In this document: positions 41,821 to 50,644 of the stretch, piece by piece
How positions within the stretch are numbered: position 1 is the stretch's first letter
Layout of the letters: every line of letters begins with the position of its first letter
From: Deltaproteobacteria bacterium HGW-Deltaproteobacteria-15
GTDB lineage: Bacteria > Desulfobacterota > DSM-4660 > Desulfatiglandales > HGW-15
NCBI GenBank assembly: GCA_002840535.1
Contig: PHBH01000050.1
Location: 1 to 52,482 of the forward strand
Reading direction: 5' to 3'
DNA: 52,482 nucleotides
Notes under the pieces: model-generated
The model's input: the letters and a program-made list of their open reading frames with translations, nothing else
Database searches by the model: none
Told to the model about the DNA's origin: nothing
Made by a program: the position numbers and the translations under genes

Positions 41821-42090
41821 TCAGCCTACTGCATCCTTCAAGGCTTTTCCCGCCACAAACTTGGGAACATTTCGCGCCTTGATCTTGATCTCTTCCCCTG
41901 TCTGCGGGTTTCTTCCCTTCCTTGCCTTCCGCTTGTCGACCTTGAACGTACCGAAACCGACCAGGGTCACTGCATTCTTCTTCTTGAGTGATGTTGTGAT
42001 CGTGGAAATCACACAATCAACCGCAGCCTGAGCATCCTTCTTGCTGCTGACCACCTTCGCGACCTCGTTGACCAAATCTCCCTTGTTCAT
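41821..42090 (-). CDS. hup: DNA-binding protein HU
   Basis: An 89-aa histone-like protein that bends and compacts DNA as a dimer. MNKGDLVNEVAKVVSSKKDAQAAVDCV, then VTLVGFGTFKVDKRKARKGRNPQTGEEIKI (DNA-binding arm) and VPKFVAGKALKDAV are standard for the family. Strong ribosome site (GGAGAGGAGGAGAG). A terminator follows. It precedes recC on the same strand. Confidence 0.97.
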   Translation of the reverse strand: MNKGDLVNEVAKVVSSKKDAQAAVDCVISTITTSLKKKNAVTLVGFGTFKVDKRKARKGRNPQTGEEIKIKARNVPKFVAGKALKDAVG

Positions 42091-42470
42091 ACTCTCCTCC
42101 TCTCCTTTTGTGAATGGATCTTTGCCCCCATACTCAAAGGGCAGCGTTTAAGGAACTCCCTGGGCATTTCTACCCAAAACCGAACAGTGAGAGCTTATAA
42201 ACCAAAAAAGAGAAAAGGTCATCAAAAAAAGCTCAAGGCAAAGGGGTCAAAAATTCCTGTGAATCAGATCCTCCCGCAGATTGTGGAATGAACTCGCTCA
42301 TTCAGCAGGTTTCCATTGCGGCATATCAGGAGTTCATCGGCGGATTGCATTCTTGCCGCCCGCACCCGCTCTCCCCAACTCCCCTTAACTTCTTCCATTT
42401 TCAACAACCTCGATCGATGTTCTGCCTTGCCCCTGTCCTCCGGGTTTCGGCCGTTCGGAAGGGCGGCCTG
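42091..42470. other. Intergenic stretch upstream of hup
   Basis: A 380-bp region with no recognisable gene. On the minus strand a weak promoter-like pair for hup can be seen near 42215-42250 (TTGACC and TTTGAT, 18-bp spacer). The part next to the SUMF1 gene (42300-42470) shows no terminator hairpin with a T-run. Confidence 0.4.
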
Positions 42471-44789
42471 TCAGTTCGCCACGCACCTGAATCCAAGGTT
42501 GTTCGAATGGAATTCGGGCCCGAAATCGGTGCGGCTCGCCAGGGTAATCGGTTTTGCAGTCGTCCAGCTCCCGCCTTTGGCAATGAAGGAGACCGCCCCT
42601 TGGACACCCATCCGATCCTCGAACCTCCCTGTGGTCCATTCCATGACATTCCCCATGGTGTCGGCGATTCCATACTCATTTTGGAATTCCAGAAACTCAT
42701 CAACGGATGTGGTGTCCCCGTATCCGCTCTTTTCCACATTGCATGCATCTTTCCGGAATCTGTTCCCCCATGGATAGAGACCGCCTTTCATGGTTCTGGA
42801 AGCAGCCTCCCATTCTTCTTCCGTTGGCAGACGTTTGCCTGTCCATGCTGCAAAGGCCATGGCATCCTCAAGGCTGATCTGGACCACGGGATGATTTCTC
42901 TTGTGATGGAGATTGCTGCCGGGCCCCAATGGTTGGTACCAGAACGCTCCCTGGACGATCTTGCTGGTAAGGGTTGAACTCCAGATAATGGTTTCCCGAC
43001 CTGTTTTCCCGTCCCTTCTCCTCTGTAAACGCCCGTAGCACACGGTGCCGTATCCGACTCGCTCCGCCGTTGTTCTGTAACCGGTTTTCTCAACGAAGAC
43101 ATCGAAGAGAGCGTTCGTGACCGGGAATTTTCCGATATAGAACTCAGCGAGCCTGACGCGTCTTGCAGGGTTCCGCTTTTCCTTTGGATCTGTAGAACCG
43201 ATTGTGTATTCGCCTGCTGCGATGAGGAGATACTGATTATAAAGACGGTCCATTTCAGAAAGGGAATTGTTGAATTTTTCTGAAAGCACCCTGGCATTTT
43301 CCTTGTCCGTGCTTTCCGTTCCTCCAGCCTCTTCTCCCACGGATAGTCCCTGCACAGGCGCGCTCTCAACCGGTTCCTCTTGCGAGGACCCAGCCGTACT
43401 CTCTTCGTCCGACCGAGCTTCGTCGATTAGAACCGCGTCATCGTATTGTTCGGCCAGTTCCCCTTGCGAGGGCTCAGCCGCACTCTCTTCATCCACCTGA
43501 GCTTCGTCGATTAGAACCGCCTCATCGTATTGTTCGGCCGGTTCCTCTTCCTCGATCTCACTGAAATCCTCCTCCAACTCAACCCCATTCACCTCCTCCC
43601 CTGGAATTTCCTCAAGATCGACCCCGCCTTCCGTTTCGATTTCGACCGGGATTTCTTCCAGCCCCACAGCCAGTTCTTCTCCAAGGAAAGAATCTGTCGG
43701 CTCTTCGCCGGTGTCGTCTTCCTCGAGCGCGTCCTCCTCCCCTGACTCCAGGGGGTCCTCCTGAATCTCAACAGTCTCTACCTCCTCATCCGGTGCTCTC
43801 TCACACTCGTCCGCTGCTGCAGTCCCACCCATACCGGAAGTTTCACCGATCTGAGGCGTGATTCCTTCATCGGCAACCATCTCAGGGCCAAAGAATTCCA
43901 TGTCCTCGTCGAAATCCTCGGTCTCATCGATCACCTCCAGATCTTCTTCCTCTTCCTCCCCGATCTCTTCCAGTGTCTCGTACACCTCTCCTTCCGACAC
44001 CTCCGTGAGATCGGCTACGTCCAGGAACTCAGCGCCCTCTGATGACTCCTCCTCATCCTCAAGGAGATCCCCTGGATCCGCATCAGGGAATTCCCCCTCT
44101 CCTTCCCCCAGAGGTTCCGCCGTCTCCAGAGTTTCACCTGCATCAGTACTACTATTCCCTGCATCAGGGTTCTTCAGCTCTTCCTCTTGCCAGGGCGTAT
44201 CAGTCCCGCTTTGCATTGGAGCTGCTCCCCCCGTGTCGCCTGGGTCCATGGAAAGCCCCATCTTTTCCGAAAGCCTTCTCAGAAGGGTTCTGACCTGTTG
44301 GAGATCCGAACCCATTTCTTCCCTGTGCGATTCGCCTTCAAGCCCACCGCCGGAAAGCATTGTGTTGAGTATGCCTGCTATCTTCCGGATTTCAGCTTCA
44401 GCAGTCGCTCCTGTCCTGATCCTGGCCAGGAGATCGTCTTTGGCTTCGTCGGAGATGGTGAAGAGATTCTCCGCTCCGATCATGATCCCTTCCGGGTTCC
44501 TGCCTTCCCGGTAAAGACGTTTGAAATCCGCATTGATCGAGGATTTGATGCTGCTCAGATTCTTCTTCCTGCTCCTCAGTGAATCGGGGTCGGGATCCAC
44601 ATCCCAGAGCACACGAATGAGCTCCTCGGAGCCGATCCCATGCGCAGGCTCGGTGAATTCGCCGTTTTTTCCGTACATTTCCTTTATGGCTGCTATGAGA
44701 CGGCATTTCAGTCCGCTCTCATTTCTATAGCCGAGACCCTGAACGGCCTGTTCGATTCCCTGTAAGGTGATGGAAGTTTGAAAGGACAT
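42471..44789 (-). CDS. SUMF1-domain protein with long acidic linker
   Basis: A 772-aa protein in three parts. Residues 1 to about 190 are a helical domain of unknown type (SFQTSITLQGIEQAVQGLGY, SSINADFKRLYREGRNPEGI). Residues about 205-500 are very acidic, low complexity and probably disordered. Residues about 518-772 are a formylglycine-generating-enzyme (SUMF1) fold: AAGEYTIGSTDPKEK, EFYIGKFPVTNALFDVF, RLPTEEEWEAASR, YPWGNRFRKDACN, GNVMEWT and AKGGSWTT plus NNLGFRC. The catalytic Cys pair of true FGE is not evident, so this may be a binding or structural domain. Start uncertain: no clear ribosome site at 44789, an in-frame GTG lies at 44861. It is divergent from the parA operon. Confidence 0.75.
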   Translation of the reverse strand: MSFQTSITLQGIEQAVQGLGYRNESGLKCRLIAAIKEMYGKNGEFTEPAHGIGSEELIRVLWDVDPDPDSLRSRKKNLSSIKSSINADFKRLYREGRNPEGIMIGAENLFTISDEAKDDLLARIRTGATAEAEIRKIAGILNTMLSGGGLEGESHREEMGSDLQQVRTLLRRLSEKMGLSMDPGDTGGAAPMQSGTDTPWQEEELKNPDAGNSSTDAGETLETAEPLGEGEGEFPDADPGDLLEDEEESSEGAEFLDVADLTEVSEGEVYETLEEIGEEEEEDLEVIDETEDFDEDMEFFGPEMVADEGITPQIGETSGMGGTAAADECERAPDEEVETVEIQEDPLESGEEDALEEDDTGEEPTDSFLGEELAVGLEEIPVEIETEGGVDLEEIPGEEVNGVELEEDFSEIEEEEPAEQYDEAVLIDEAQVDEESAAEPSQGELAEQYDDAVLIDEARSDEESTAGSSQEEPVESAPVQGLSVGEEAGGTESTDKENARVLSEKFNNSLSEMDRLYNQYLLIAAGEYTIGSTDPKEKRNPARRVRLAEFYIGKFPVTNALFDVFVEKTGYRTTAERVGYGTVCYGRLQRRRDGKTGRETIIWSSTLTSKIVQGAFWYQPLGPGSNLHHKRNHPVVQISLEDAMAFAAWTGKRLPTEEEWEAASRTMKGGLYPWGNRFRKDACNVEKSGYGDTTSVDEFLEFQNEYGIADTMGNVMEWTTGRFEDRMGVQGAVSFIAKGGSWTTAKPITLASRTDFGPEFHSNNLGFRCVAN
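43415..43546. repeat. 84-bp in-frame tandem repeat inside the SUMF1-protein linker
   Basis: The sequence starting GAGCTTCGTCGATTAGAACC occurs at 43415 and again at 43499, an 84-bp (28-aa) period, with about two bases different over the first 46. It encodes AEQYDEAVLIDEA and AEQYDDAVLIDEA. The conservation at DNA level points to a recent duplication. Confidence 0.85.
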
Positions 44790-45082
44790 GGAGTGGAACC
44801 GGTCCCTTGAGAGTGAATAAACGCTCCGGCCCCGGAGGGCCTCGCTATCCGGGTTTCTCACTGTTCAGACAGGAGACAATTCTCCCTGTTATTGATCCTG
44901 CAAAACACATACCTCCATTGCGATGGCACAGGTTTTGCTCTTTTCCAAAAGGGATGATTTCATATTCCTGGCCTCCCCGGTCATCTTTATGGATGGAGGA
45001 GTGCCTGTAACAATTATGGAGACCGTTTGAGCCAAGGTAAGCGGGCCAGAACGGCCTTGATCAAGGGAGCCGGCAGCCTGTT

Positions 45083-45937
45083 ATGAGTCGGGTGATCTGC
45101 ATTTCCAGCCAAAAAGGAGGGGTCGGCAAGACCACGACAACCGTCAATCTTTCGACGGCCCTTGCGCTCGCCGAGAGGTCCTGTCTGGTAGTGGACTTTG
45201 ATCCTCAGGGGCATGCCACGCAGGGGCTGCGGGCGATCCATCGGTGCGGAAAGGAGACCCTTTGGCAGGCCATGACCGGGAAGACATCCATCAGGGAGGC
45301 CATAGTCCCCACAAGCCTCAAGTTCCTGCACCTTCTTCCATCGAGTCGAGAGCTCCTGAAAGCCGAGGCCGCGCTGCAGAGGATGGGAGCGAAGGAAAAA
45401 AGGCTGAGCACCCTTCTCTCGGGCCTGAGATCCGAATACGACTTCATTCTCATCGACACTCCGCCGGCCTTGAGCCTTCTTACCGTAAACGGGCTGGTCG
45501 CTGCAGATTCTCTTATGATCCCGCTTCAGTGCGAGTTTTATGCCTTGATGGGCTTAAGGCATTATCTCCGGTTTGTCGCGGTGCTCAAAGAGCATCTCCA
45601 TCAGACTCTTCAATTGGAGGGGCTCCTGCTCAGCATGTTGCGGGAGCGGGTTCGCTGTCATCCGATTGTCGATAAGATAAGGTCCGGTTTCGGAGAAAAC
45701 GTATTCCGAACCGCGATACCCTGGGACTGGGATATTCTGGACTCTGCCGCACATGGAAAACCTCTCCTGCTGCAGGATGTGAGATCGACCTCTTCCCGCC
45801 TGTACCTCGAATTGGCCGGCGAGATTACGAACGGGAGAAAGAGGACAGGCTCCTGCGAGGATTTTGACTTTGCGGCCGCGGCGCGCGTAACCGGTTCCGG
45901 AACCGCCCGGGAAGAATGTTTCAGCACACGGGTTTAA
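45083..45937 (+). CDS. ParA/Soj-family ATPase
   Basis: A 284-aa deviant-Walker ATPase. CISSQKGGVGKTTTTVNLSTALAL near 6-30 has the signature Lys of the ParA motif, DFDPQGHATQGL near 39-50 is the Walker A' region, and EYDFILIDTPPALSLLT near 126 is Walker B. Such proteins dimerise on ATP and position DNA, chromosomes or large complexes. No ParB-type partner, parS or replication gene is adjacent. Its neighbours are an unknown protein and a zinc-ribbon protein, so a role in positioning a cellular assembly rather than plasmid partition is possible. AAGGGAG lies 12 nt before the ATG. The tail after residue 255 is unlike ParA. Confidence 0.85.
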   Translation: MSRVICISSQKGGVGKTTTTVNLSTALALAERSCLVVDFDPQGHATQGLRAIHRCGKETLWQAMTGKTSIREAIVPTSLKFLHLLPSSRELLKAEAALQRMGAKEKRLSTLLSGLRSEYDFILIDTPPALSLLTVNGLVAADSLMIPLQCEFYALMGLRHYLRFVAVLKEHLHQTLQLEGLLLSMLRERVRCHPIVDKIRSGFGENVFRTAIPWDWDILDSAAHGKPLLLQDVRSTSSRLYLELAGEITNGRKRTGSCEDFDFAAAARVTGSGTAREECFSTRV

Positions 45938-45960
45938 CGACGAGATGGGGGCATCATGCA

Positions 45961-46401
45961 ATGAAGATCACAAGTCTGGACGTCATCAAGAACGGCGAGA
46001 GGGACCTCATGGATGCGATCACTGCAGACCTTGACTGGTCGGCGGTGGAAACAATTTTCAGGGAGCGGCACAACCTGAGCATAGAAGAAGATATCGAATA
46101 CAAAAGGGGTGACATTGTGGTTCACAACGAACAGGTTGCCTACCGACTGGATTTTGTGGCCAAGGTGACCTTGTCAGTGCTCCTGGACCGGGATGGAAAT
46201 CATCTCGCTGTCGATATAGCCGGTGGATCGTCAGAGCACGATGTGGCGCCCGAAGATTCCCAGGGGAAGGATGAACCCCCCGGCGCAGAGGGAGAAGGAT
46301 ATGAAAAGGTCCTCTCGCAATTGGGAGAGGAGGATGTGACGGATTCACCTGGATACTTCCAGGAGCCTGCCGAGGGACAACAAGGGGAGCTTGAACCATA
46401 G
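45961..46401 (+). CDS. Hypothetical protein in the parA operon
   Basis: A 146-aa protein that I do not recognise. The N-terminal 95 residues look like one compact domain (MKITSLDVIKNGERDLMDAI, then IFRERHNLSIEEDIEYKRGDIVVHNEQVAYRLDF and KVTLSVLLDRDGNHLAVD); a Glu/Gly/Pro-rich acidic tail follows. The ATG at 45961 starts 23 bp after parA; a GGGGG stretch is upstream but spacing is long. The stop lies one base before the next gene, so translation is coupled. Function unknown. Confidence 0.65.
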   Translation: MKITSLDVIKNGERDLMDAITADLDWSAVETIFRERHNLSIEEDIEYKRGDIVVHNEQVAYRLDFVAKVTLSVLLDRDGNHLAVDIAGGSSEHDVAPEDSQGKDEPPGAEGEGYEKVLSQLGEEDVTDSPGYFQEPAEGQQGELEP

Positions 46402-46402
46402 A

Positions 46403-47983
46403 ATGAGCGACGAATCGGAAAAAGTGCAAATCGACGTCACCTATCTTTTTGACGAAATCCTGGCGAGGCATATGGAGCGACTGCTCGGGTCCAGGCACGG
46501 AATCGGTGGTTTGCAGCTGCGGATAGGAACCATCGCTTGCCTGACTCTGATCGCCGATCAATTGGATAGAGAAGAGGAGGACGGCGCTCCAGGGGAGGAG
46601 AATACGGCCCAGGTCCTGGAGAGCAGGCTGGCTGAACTCGGCTTACGGGACAAGGACAAGGTGCAAACCCTGATTCGTGAAATGTTGGAAAAGGGCTATC
46701 TCCTTGCAGACGAGCAGGGAAGACTCTCGGGCGGTAAACCCGCCGTGAGCATGGCCAGGCTGCTGGAGCGCGTTTTTCCAAAACTGCCGGGAAAGACGTT
46801 GGTTGCCTATTTCATCCAGACTATCGATGAGGTGCTCACCGGACGCAAGACACCGGAAGTTGCTGTGGCACATTTCGATCAGACGCTGAAAATGCAGGGA
46901 TTTCCTCTGGCACAGCTGAAAGCCGAAAAGACATCACACGTTCAGAGTCCGGTCAAGAGGGAAAGGGAAAAGCTCGATGATCTCCCCAGGGAGATGCAAC
47001 AGGGCCTGAAGATAAAGCATGAGCCCCTCACAACAAAAGAAGAGCCCAGGGTCGGATTCAGAATCATAGGGTCGTCGGAGGACGGCTTTAGATATACGGC
47101 GAGAGACATTAAGACAATCCCTCCGATCACCCCCTCAAAGTCCGCCCTCCCCCCGGAACCGTCTCAGGAGAAACAACCGGTCATTGTGGAGCCTCCATCT
47201 CCGGAGTTCACAGAGGACCGGTCCGTCTCTCTGGATACCCCAAGAGAGCAAATCCCGGAGAGCCGGGATATTTCTCCGGAAGCCCCTCTTAAACAGGTTC
47301 CGGAAACCTTTCCTGTCTCGGAAGAGGTCCCTGGGGGGAAATCGGGTGAGATTTCAGACGCGGAACCTCCTGAAGAGCGAGGCGAGCCTCAGGCCACGTT
47401 CGATGAAACGTCCTTCGGCGAGGACAAGGACACTCCATGGGAGGCTTCGCCTGCAGAAACTGAGAAAGAACAACCGCCGGCAGAAGAGGAAAACGACTCC
47501 GGGAATGTTGAGGAGAGACCGCTCGACGTCAATGAGGTACCCCCAGAAACGGAGAGCGAATCGGTTGTGGCGGACCGGGGCTCGAAAGAGCCTGAAGAAA
47601 CCGGGGATGACCTGATTGAAAAGCAGATAGCCGGGTTTCAGAACGAGCTTGCCTCGCTATGTCCGCTCTGCAAAGAGGGGAGGGTCAGAGAGGAAACGAC
47701 CGGAACAGGCAGGGTCTATTTCAAATGCACCAATAAGAGCTGCAATCTCGTCAGTTGGGGCAGGCCTCACCACATATCCTGCCCCGTCTGCAACAACCCC
47801 TTCCTGATAGAGATGTCGGCCGGGCAGGAAAAATGCCACCTCCAATGCCCGAGGGCCACCTGTAAATACCAGTGCACCATTTCGCAAACCGACTCCTCTC
47901 CAGGCCGAAATGCCGCCAACCCCGCAGATTCCAGGCCGCGAAGGCGGGTGGTCAGGCGAAGGGTCGTCAAAAAGAAGAAGTAG
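46403..47983 (+). CDS. Acidic-linker protein with C-terminal zinc ribbons
   Basis: A 526-aa protein in three parts. The N-terminal 160 residues are helical (VTYLFDEILARHMERLLGSR; LESRLAELGLRDKDKVQTLI) and include a probable coiled or dimer segment. About 200-405 is acidic, Pro/Glu rich and probably disordered. The C-terminus has two zinc-binding units: Cys 420, 423, 442, 447 and Cys 460, 463, 478/482, 487, resembling the topoisomerase I type zinc ribbon (CPLCKEGRV...FKCTN). It ends in a basic RRRVVRRRVVKKKK tail, a likely nucleic-acid contact. The stop of the upstream gene is one base away. Family not recognised. Confidence 0.68.
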   Translation: MSDESEKVQIDVTYLFDEILARHMERLLGSRHGIGGLQLRIGTIACLTLIADQLDREEEDGAPGEENTAQVLESRLAELGLRDKDKVQTLIREMLEKGYLLADEQGRLSGGKPAVSMARLLERVFPKLPGKTLVAYFIQTIDEVLTGRKTPEVAVAHFDQTLKMQGFPLAQLKAEKTSHVQSPVKREREKLDDLPREMQQGLKIKHEPLTTKEEPRVGFRIIGSSEDGFRYTARDIKTIPPITPSKSALPPEPSQEKQPVIVEPPSPEFTEDRSVSLDTPREQIPESRDISPEAPLKQVPETFPVSEEVPGGKSGEISDAEPPEERGEPQATFDETSFGEDKDTPWEASPAETEKEQPPAEEENDSGNVEERPLDVNEVPPETESESVVADRGSKEPEETGDDLIEKQIAGFQNELASLCPLCKEGRVREETTGTGRVYFKCTNKSCNLVSWGRPHHISCPVCNNPFLIEMSAGQEKCHLQCPRATCKYQCTISQTDSSPGRNAANPADSRPRRRVVRRRVVKKKK

Positions 47984-48017
47984 CGGATTTTGAAATGATG
48001 ACGAAATCGTGACCTTT

Positions 48018-48037
48018 TGTCCGTCCAAAGACGGACA
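48018..48037. terminator. Hairpin between convergent genes
   Basis: TGTCCGTC (48018-48025) pairs with GACGGACA (48030-48037). A second small hairpin (CCCACCTCCGGTGGG) follows. No long T-run, so the terminator call is weak. Confidence 0.35.
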
Positions 48038-48110
48038 CCCCACCTCCGGTGGGTCTCCATCTTCGGAGAAGACTACCCCGGGACCGGAACAAATCGACTG
48101 ACATACCCCG

Positions 48111-49025
48111 CTAGAGATCTATTTCCATTCCCTCTCTGGCGAAGAAGACCTCCATGTTCGCATCCTTCTCCTGGTTGCAGATCGTCCGGGCAAGCCCGTC
48201 CACTTCCGAATCCTTTCTCACGGGCTCATGATGAAAGAGAGCGAGTCTCTTGACTCCGGACCTTTGAGCGGAAGACACGGCAAACTCCATTGGGCTATGA
48301 CCCCACCCACGCTTTGACTCATATTCCTTTGCGGTGTACTGAGCATCGTATACGAGCAGGTCCGCCCCTTTGAAAAAGTCGCAGATCCGCCGGTTCTCCT
48401 CCATGGCTACCTGCTCGCCTTCCATGGCCACTGCTTCATCATACGAGGGGTCGTCGGGAGATGTGGAGAAAACATTGCGGAAAGGCTCCGTGTCGTACGC
48501 CGTGCAAAGGCTCTTTCCATTCACCTCAAAGCGGTATCCCAGGCAAAGGACCGGATGGTTCAGGTATTTGGTGGCAATCCTGAGTCCGTCTCCAAGATCG
48601 AGGTGCTGCTCTTTCAAATCGACGTATTCTATCCTGGATGCGAGCTCAGACTGCCTCACCGGGAAATAACGATAGGTCAGCTGACCGCCTACGATCTTCT
48701 CCAGGGGTTCGTCCTCGTAGTTGACGGGGCCATAAATCCGGATGCGGGTTCCAGGGACATAGATGGGAGTAAAGAAAGGAAAACCCATGATATGGTCCCA
48801 GTGGGTATGCGTGAGAAAGATCTCCGTATTGATAGGACCTTTAGGGAGATCATGCGACATCATGTGCAGGCCCAGTTCCCGGATGCCGGACCCTGCATCG
48901 ATGATCAGCAACCTGTCCGTGTCCTTCAGCCTCACCTCTATGCAGGGGGTGTTTCCACCATACTTCACCGTGTTCGCTCCGGGGCAGGGGATGGAGCCGC
49001 GGACCCCCCAAAATTTGATTTTCAT
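48111..49025 (-). CDS. Metallo-beta-lactamase fold hydrolase
   Basis: A 304-aa cytosolic MBL-fold protein. MKIKFWGVRGSIPCPGANTVKYGGNTPC at the start is typical of the RNase Z/PhnP-like branch. The metal ligands HTHWDH are at 73-78, with later His in LNHPVL, Asp in YDTEPF and His in HHEP near 280. VYDAQYTAKEYESKRGWGHS is a further family block. Many homologues adjoin signalling domains, and the product is probably a phosphodiesterase of unknown substrate. AAGGGTG lies before the ATG at 49025, inside the end of the HDOD gene 5 bp upstream, so the two are coupled. Confidence 0.87.
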   Translation of the reverse strand: MKIKFWGVRGSIPCPGANTVKYGGNTPCIEVRLKDTDRLLIIDAGSGIRELGLHMMSHDLPKGPINTEIFLTHTHWDHIMGFPFFTPIYVPGTRIRIYGPVNYEDEPLEKIVGGQLTYRYFPVRQSELASRIEYVDLKEQHLDLGDGLRIATKYLNHPVLCLGYRFEVNGKSLCTAYDTEPFRNVFSTSPDDPSYDEAVAMEGEQVAMEENRRICDFFKGADLLVYDAQYTAKEYESKRGWGHSPMEFAVSSAQRSGVKRLALFHHEPVRKDSEVDGLARTICNQEKDANMEVFFAREGMEIDL

Positions 49026-49030
49026 GGTTT

Positions 49031-49942
49031 TCACCCTTGTGTGGCCTGCAAGAAGATCTTTGCTTTGTCTATCTCTTTCAAAACCGACTCGCGGACTTTG
49101 TCGAGATCTTCGATGCTTACTCCGGTCTTGCCGAGTAAGGAGGAAAGAAGAGAATCTTCCAGGGGATTGCAATTCTCGGGGTTCCCTTCATATGCATGCG
49201 TGCATGTGTCCGCCAGTGCAACGATACTCACAAGGGTTTGGCTTTCCTCGGGCGCCAGATCAGGATCATGATGATGGTGCAATGCATCGCGCAGTCCGCC
49301 GCCCAGTTCCCACTTATCGGCAATCATCCCTCCGACAAGACAATGGGTCATGCCGAGGATCTTTTCCTCCGCACCATGCATTCGACTGCCTTGCGAACTG
49401 GCGATCTCCATGACATAACCGTACTCTTCCGGAAAGCAGTTGCTCAGCGGGATTTTGCCCAGGTCATGAAGCAAGCCGGATACGAAATACTCTTCTCTTT
49501 GCATACCCGGAATTCCTTTCAGAGCTGAAACCGCCTTTGCCGTCACGCCGACGGTGATGGAATGGGTCCAGAACTCATCCATCGAAAGGGCCTTGAATGA
49601 ATCTTTTCCGCCGACCGTCTGCAGGATAGCGGTGCTGAGGGCGAGGTTCTTCACGGTATTGAGTCCCAGCATGATGATGGCCCTGGCCAGAGAGGTGACC
49701 TGATTAGGCAAGGAATAGTAAGCGGAGTTGATCAGCTTCAGCACGAGGCCTGTGAGCACAGGATCCAGAGAGATGACGCGGTTCAAGTCGTTTGGGGATG
49801 CATCCGGCCGGTTGCATATCTCCATGACTTTGCTTACTGTCGTGGAAAGACTGGGCATTCTCGATATGTATTGCTGAATATGCCTTATGCGGCCTTCTCT
49901 TGGAGGAGGTTCCTTCGTTTTGCTGGCGATTACCTGAACCAT
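49031..49942 (-). CDS. HDOD-domain signalling protein
   Basis: A 303-aa protein dominated by an HDOD domain (an HD-GYP relative lacking catalysis in many members). RMPSLSTTVSKVMEICNRPDASPNDLNRVISLDPVLTGLVLKLINSAYYSLPNQVTSLARAIIMLGLNTVKNLALS is the family signature. A later HD-like segment GLLHDLGKIPL near 165, MTHCLVGGMIADKWELGG and DALHHHHDPD keep several His/Asp, so weak metal binding is possible. The ATG at 49942 follows GGGAG; a GTG at 49960 has no site. It is coupled to the MBL gene and probably acts in regulation or c-di-nucleotide related signalling. Confidence 0.87.
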   Translation of the reverse strand: MVQVIASKTKEPPPREGRIRHIQQYISRMPSLSTTVSKVMEICNRPDASPNDLNRVISLDPVLTGLVLKLINSAYYSLPNQVTSLARAIIMLGLNTVKNLALSTAILQTVGGKDSFKALSMDEFWTHSITVGVTAKAVSALKGIPGMQREEYFVSGLLHDLGKIPLSNCFPEEYGYVMEIASSQGSRMHGAEEKILGMTHCLVGGMIADKWELGGGLRDALHHHHDPDLAPEESQTLVSIVALADTCTHAYEGNPENCNPLEDSLLSSLLGKTGVSIEDLDKVRESVLKEIDKAKIFLQATQG

Positions 49943-50041
49943 TTCATGGCTCCCGATCACATTTCGACCCAGTTCTTCTGCTTAAATCGTCCCTCCTTTC
50001 TTATTTCTTGAATATTTTGGACTTTCTTTTGAAAAAAGACG

Positions 50042-50248
50042 CTACGGCTTTTTCCGTATCGAATCCTTCAGTTGTTTTCTGATCAGCAGGTACGCGACAA
50101 TACCGATCAGCAGACCCAGGATGAACACGGGGTGGTTCTTTTCCGCCACTCCATACGCCACGCAGAGAACACCCCCAACCAGGAGTATGCCTTGAAACCA
50201 CGATCGATTCTGTTTTTCCATTTCCATTTGCCTCTCTTGAGCAGACAT
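50042..50248 (-). CDS. Small two-helix membrane protein
   Basis: A 68-aa protein with hydrophobic segments at about 19-35 (GILLVGGVLCVAYGVA) and 41-57 (VFILGLLIGIVAYLLI) and a basic C-terminus, which predicts a hairpin in the inner membrane with the Lys-rich end inside. Start uncertain: ATG at 50248 or, better spaced from GAGAGG, at 50221. I do not recognise a family; function unknown. It lies 24 bp after the broken ADP-ribosylglycohydrolase gene on the same strand. Confidence 0.6.
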   Translation of the reverse strand: MSAQERQMEMEKQNRSWFQGILLVGGVLCVAYGVAEKNHPVFILGLLIGIVAYLLIRKQLKDSIRKKP

Positions 50249-50272
50249 CGCCCACTGCTGCCTCGGATGGGC

Positions 50273-50644
50273 TCAGCCGGAGGGGACCAAGTTTACCTTG
50301 ACCAGATCATACGAAAGATAGGTGCGGTCTTCAACACCATGCTTCCACTGTTCGGGAATCTCATCCTCACCCCGGTAAGTTCCAAGGATACCCCCTGCCA
50401 AAGCTCCAGCGGTGTCCCTGTCAAAGGATTCGTTGACTGCTTTCAGATGCCGGTCTCGAATGAAGACATGCTGGACCAGGGCATTCTGCCAAGCATGGAA
50501 ATCAAGAATTCGTCCTCCGGTTCTGTCCATTGGCTGATTTGATTTTCTAGGTGGGATATGCTCGAAAGGTGCTCCCAAGGCATCACCGATTGCTACCCCA
50601 AAGAGGCACCTGAATCTGTCTTTGATCTCTTCTCTCATCATCAT
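50273..50644 (-). pseudogene. ADP-ribosylglycohydrolase with internal deletion
   Basis: A 123-codon reading frame joins the two ends of a normally 260-300 aa ADP-ribosylglycohydrolase. The N-terminal CLFGVAIGDALGAPFEH motif (metal-binding GDALG) and the C-terminal FDRDTAGALAGGILGTY block (the DxDT metal motif) are both present, but the middle, with the usual TDD motif, is missing. The junction is in frame near residue 55. Without the middle the enzyme should not work. GAGGGAGG precedes tandem ATGs at 50644-50638. Confidence 0.72.

Noticed and set aside
42471..44789. True formylglycine-generating enzyme
   Set aside because: The active-site Cys pair of FGE is not seen and no sulfatase is nearby; only the SUMF1 fold is supported.
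45083..47983. Plasmid partition locus or integrated plasmid
   Set aside because: ParA is present but there is no ParB, parS-like repeat, replication protein or integrase in the window.
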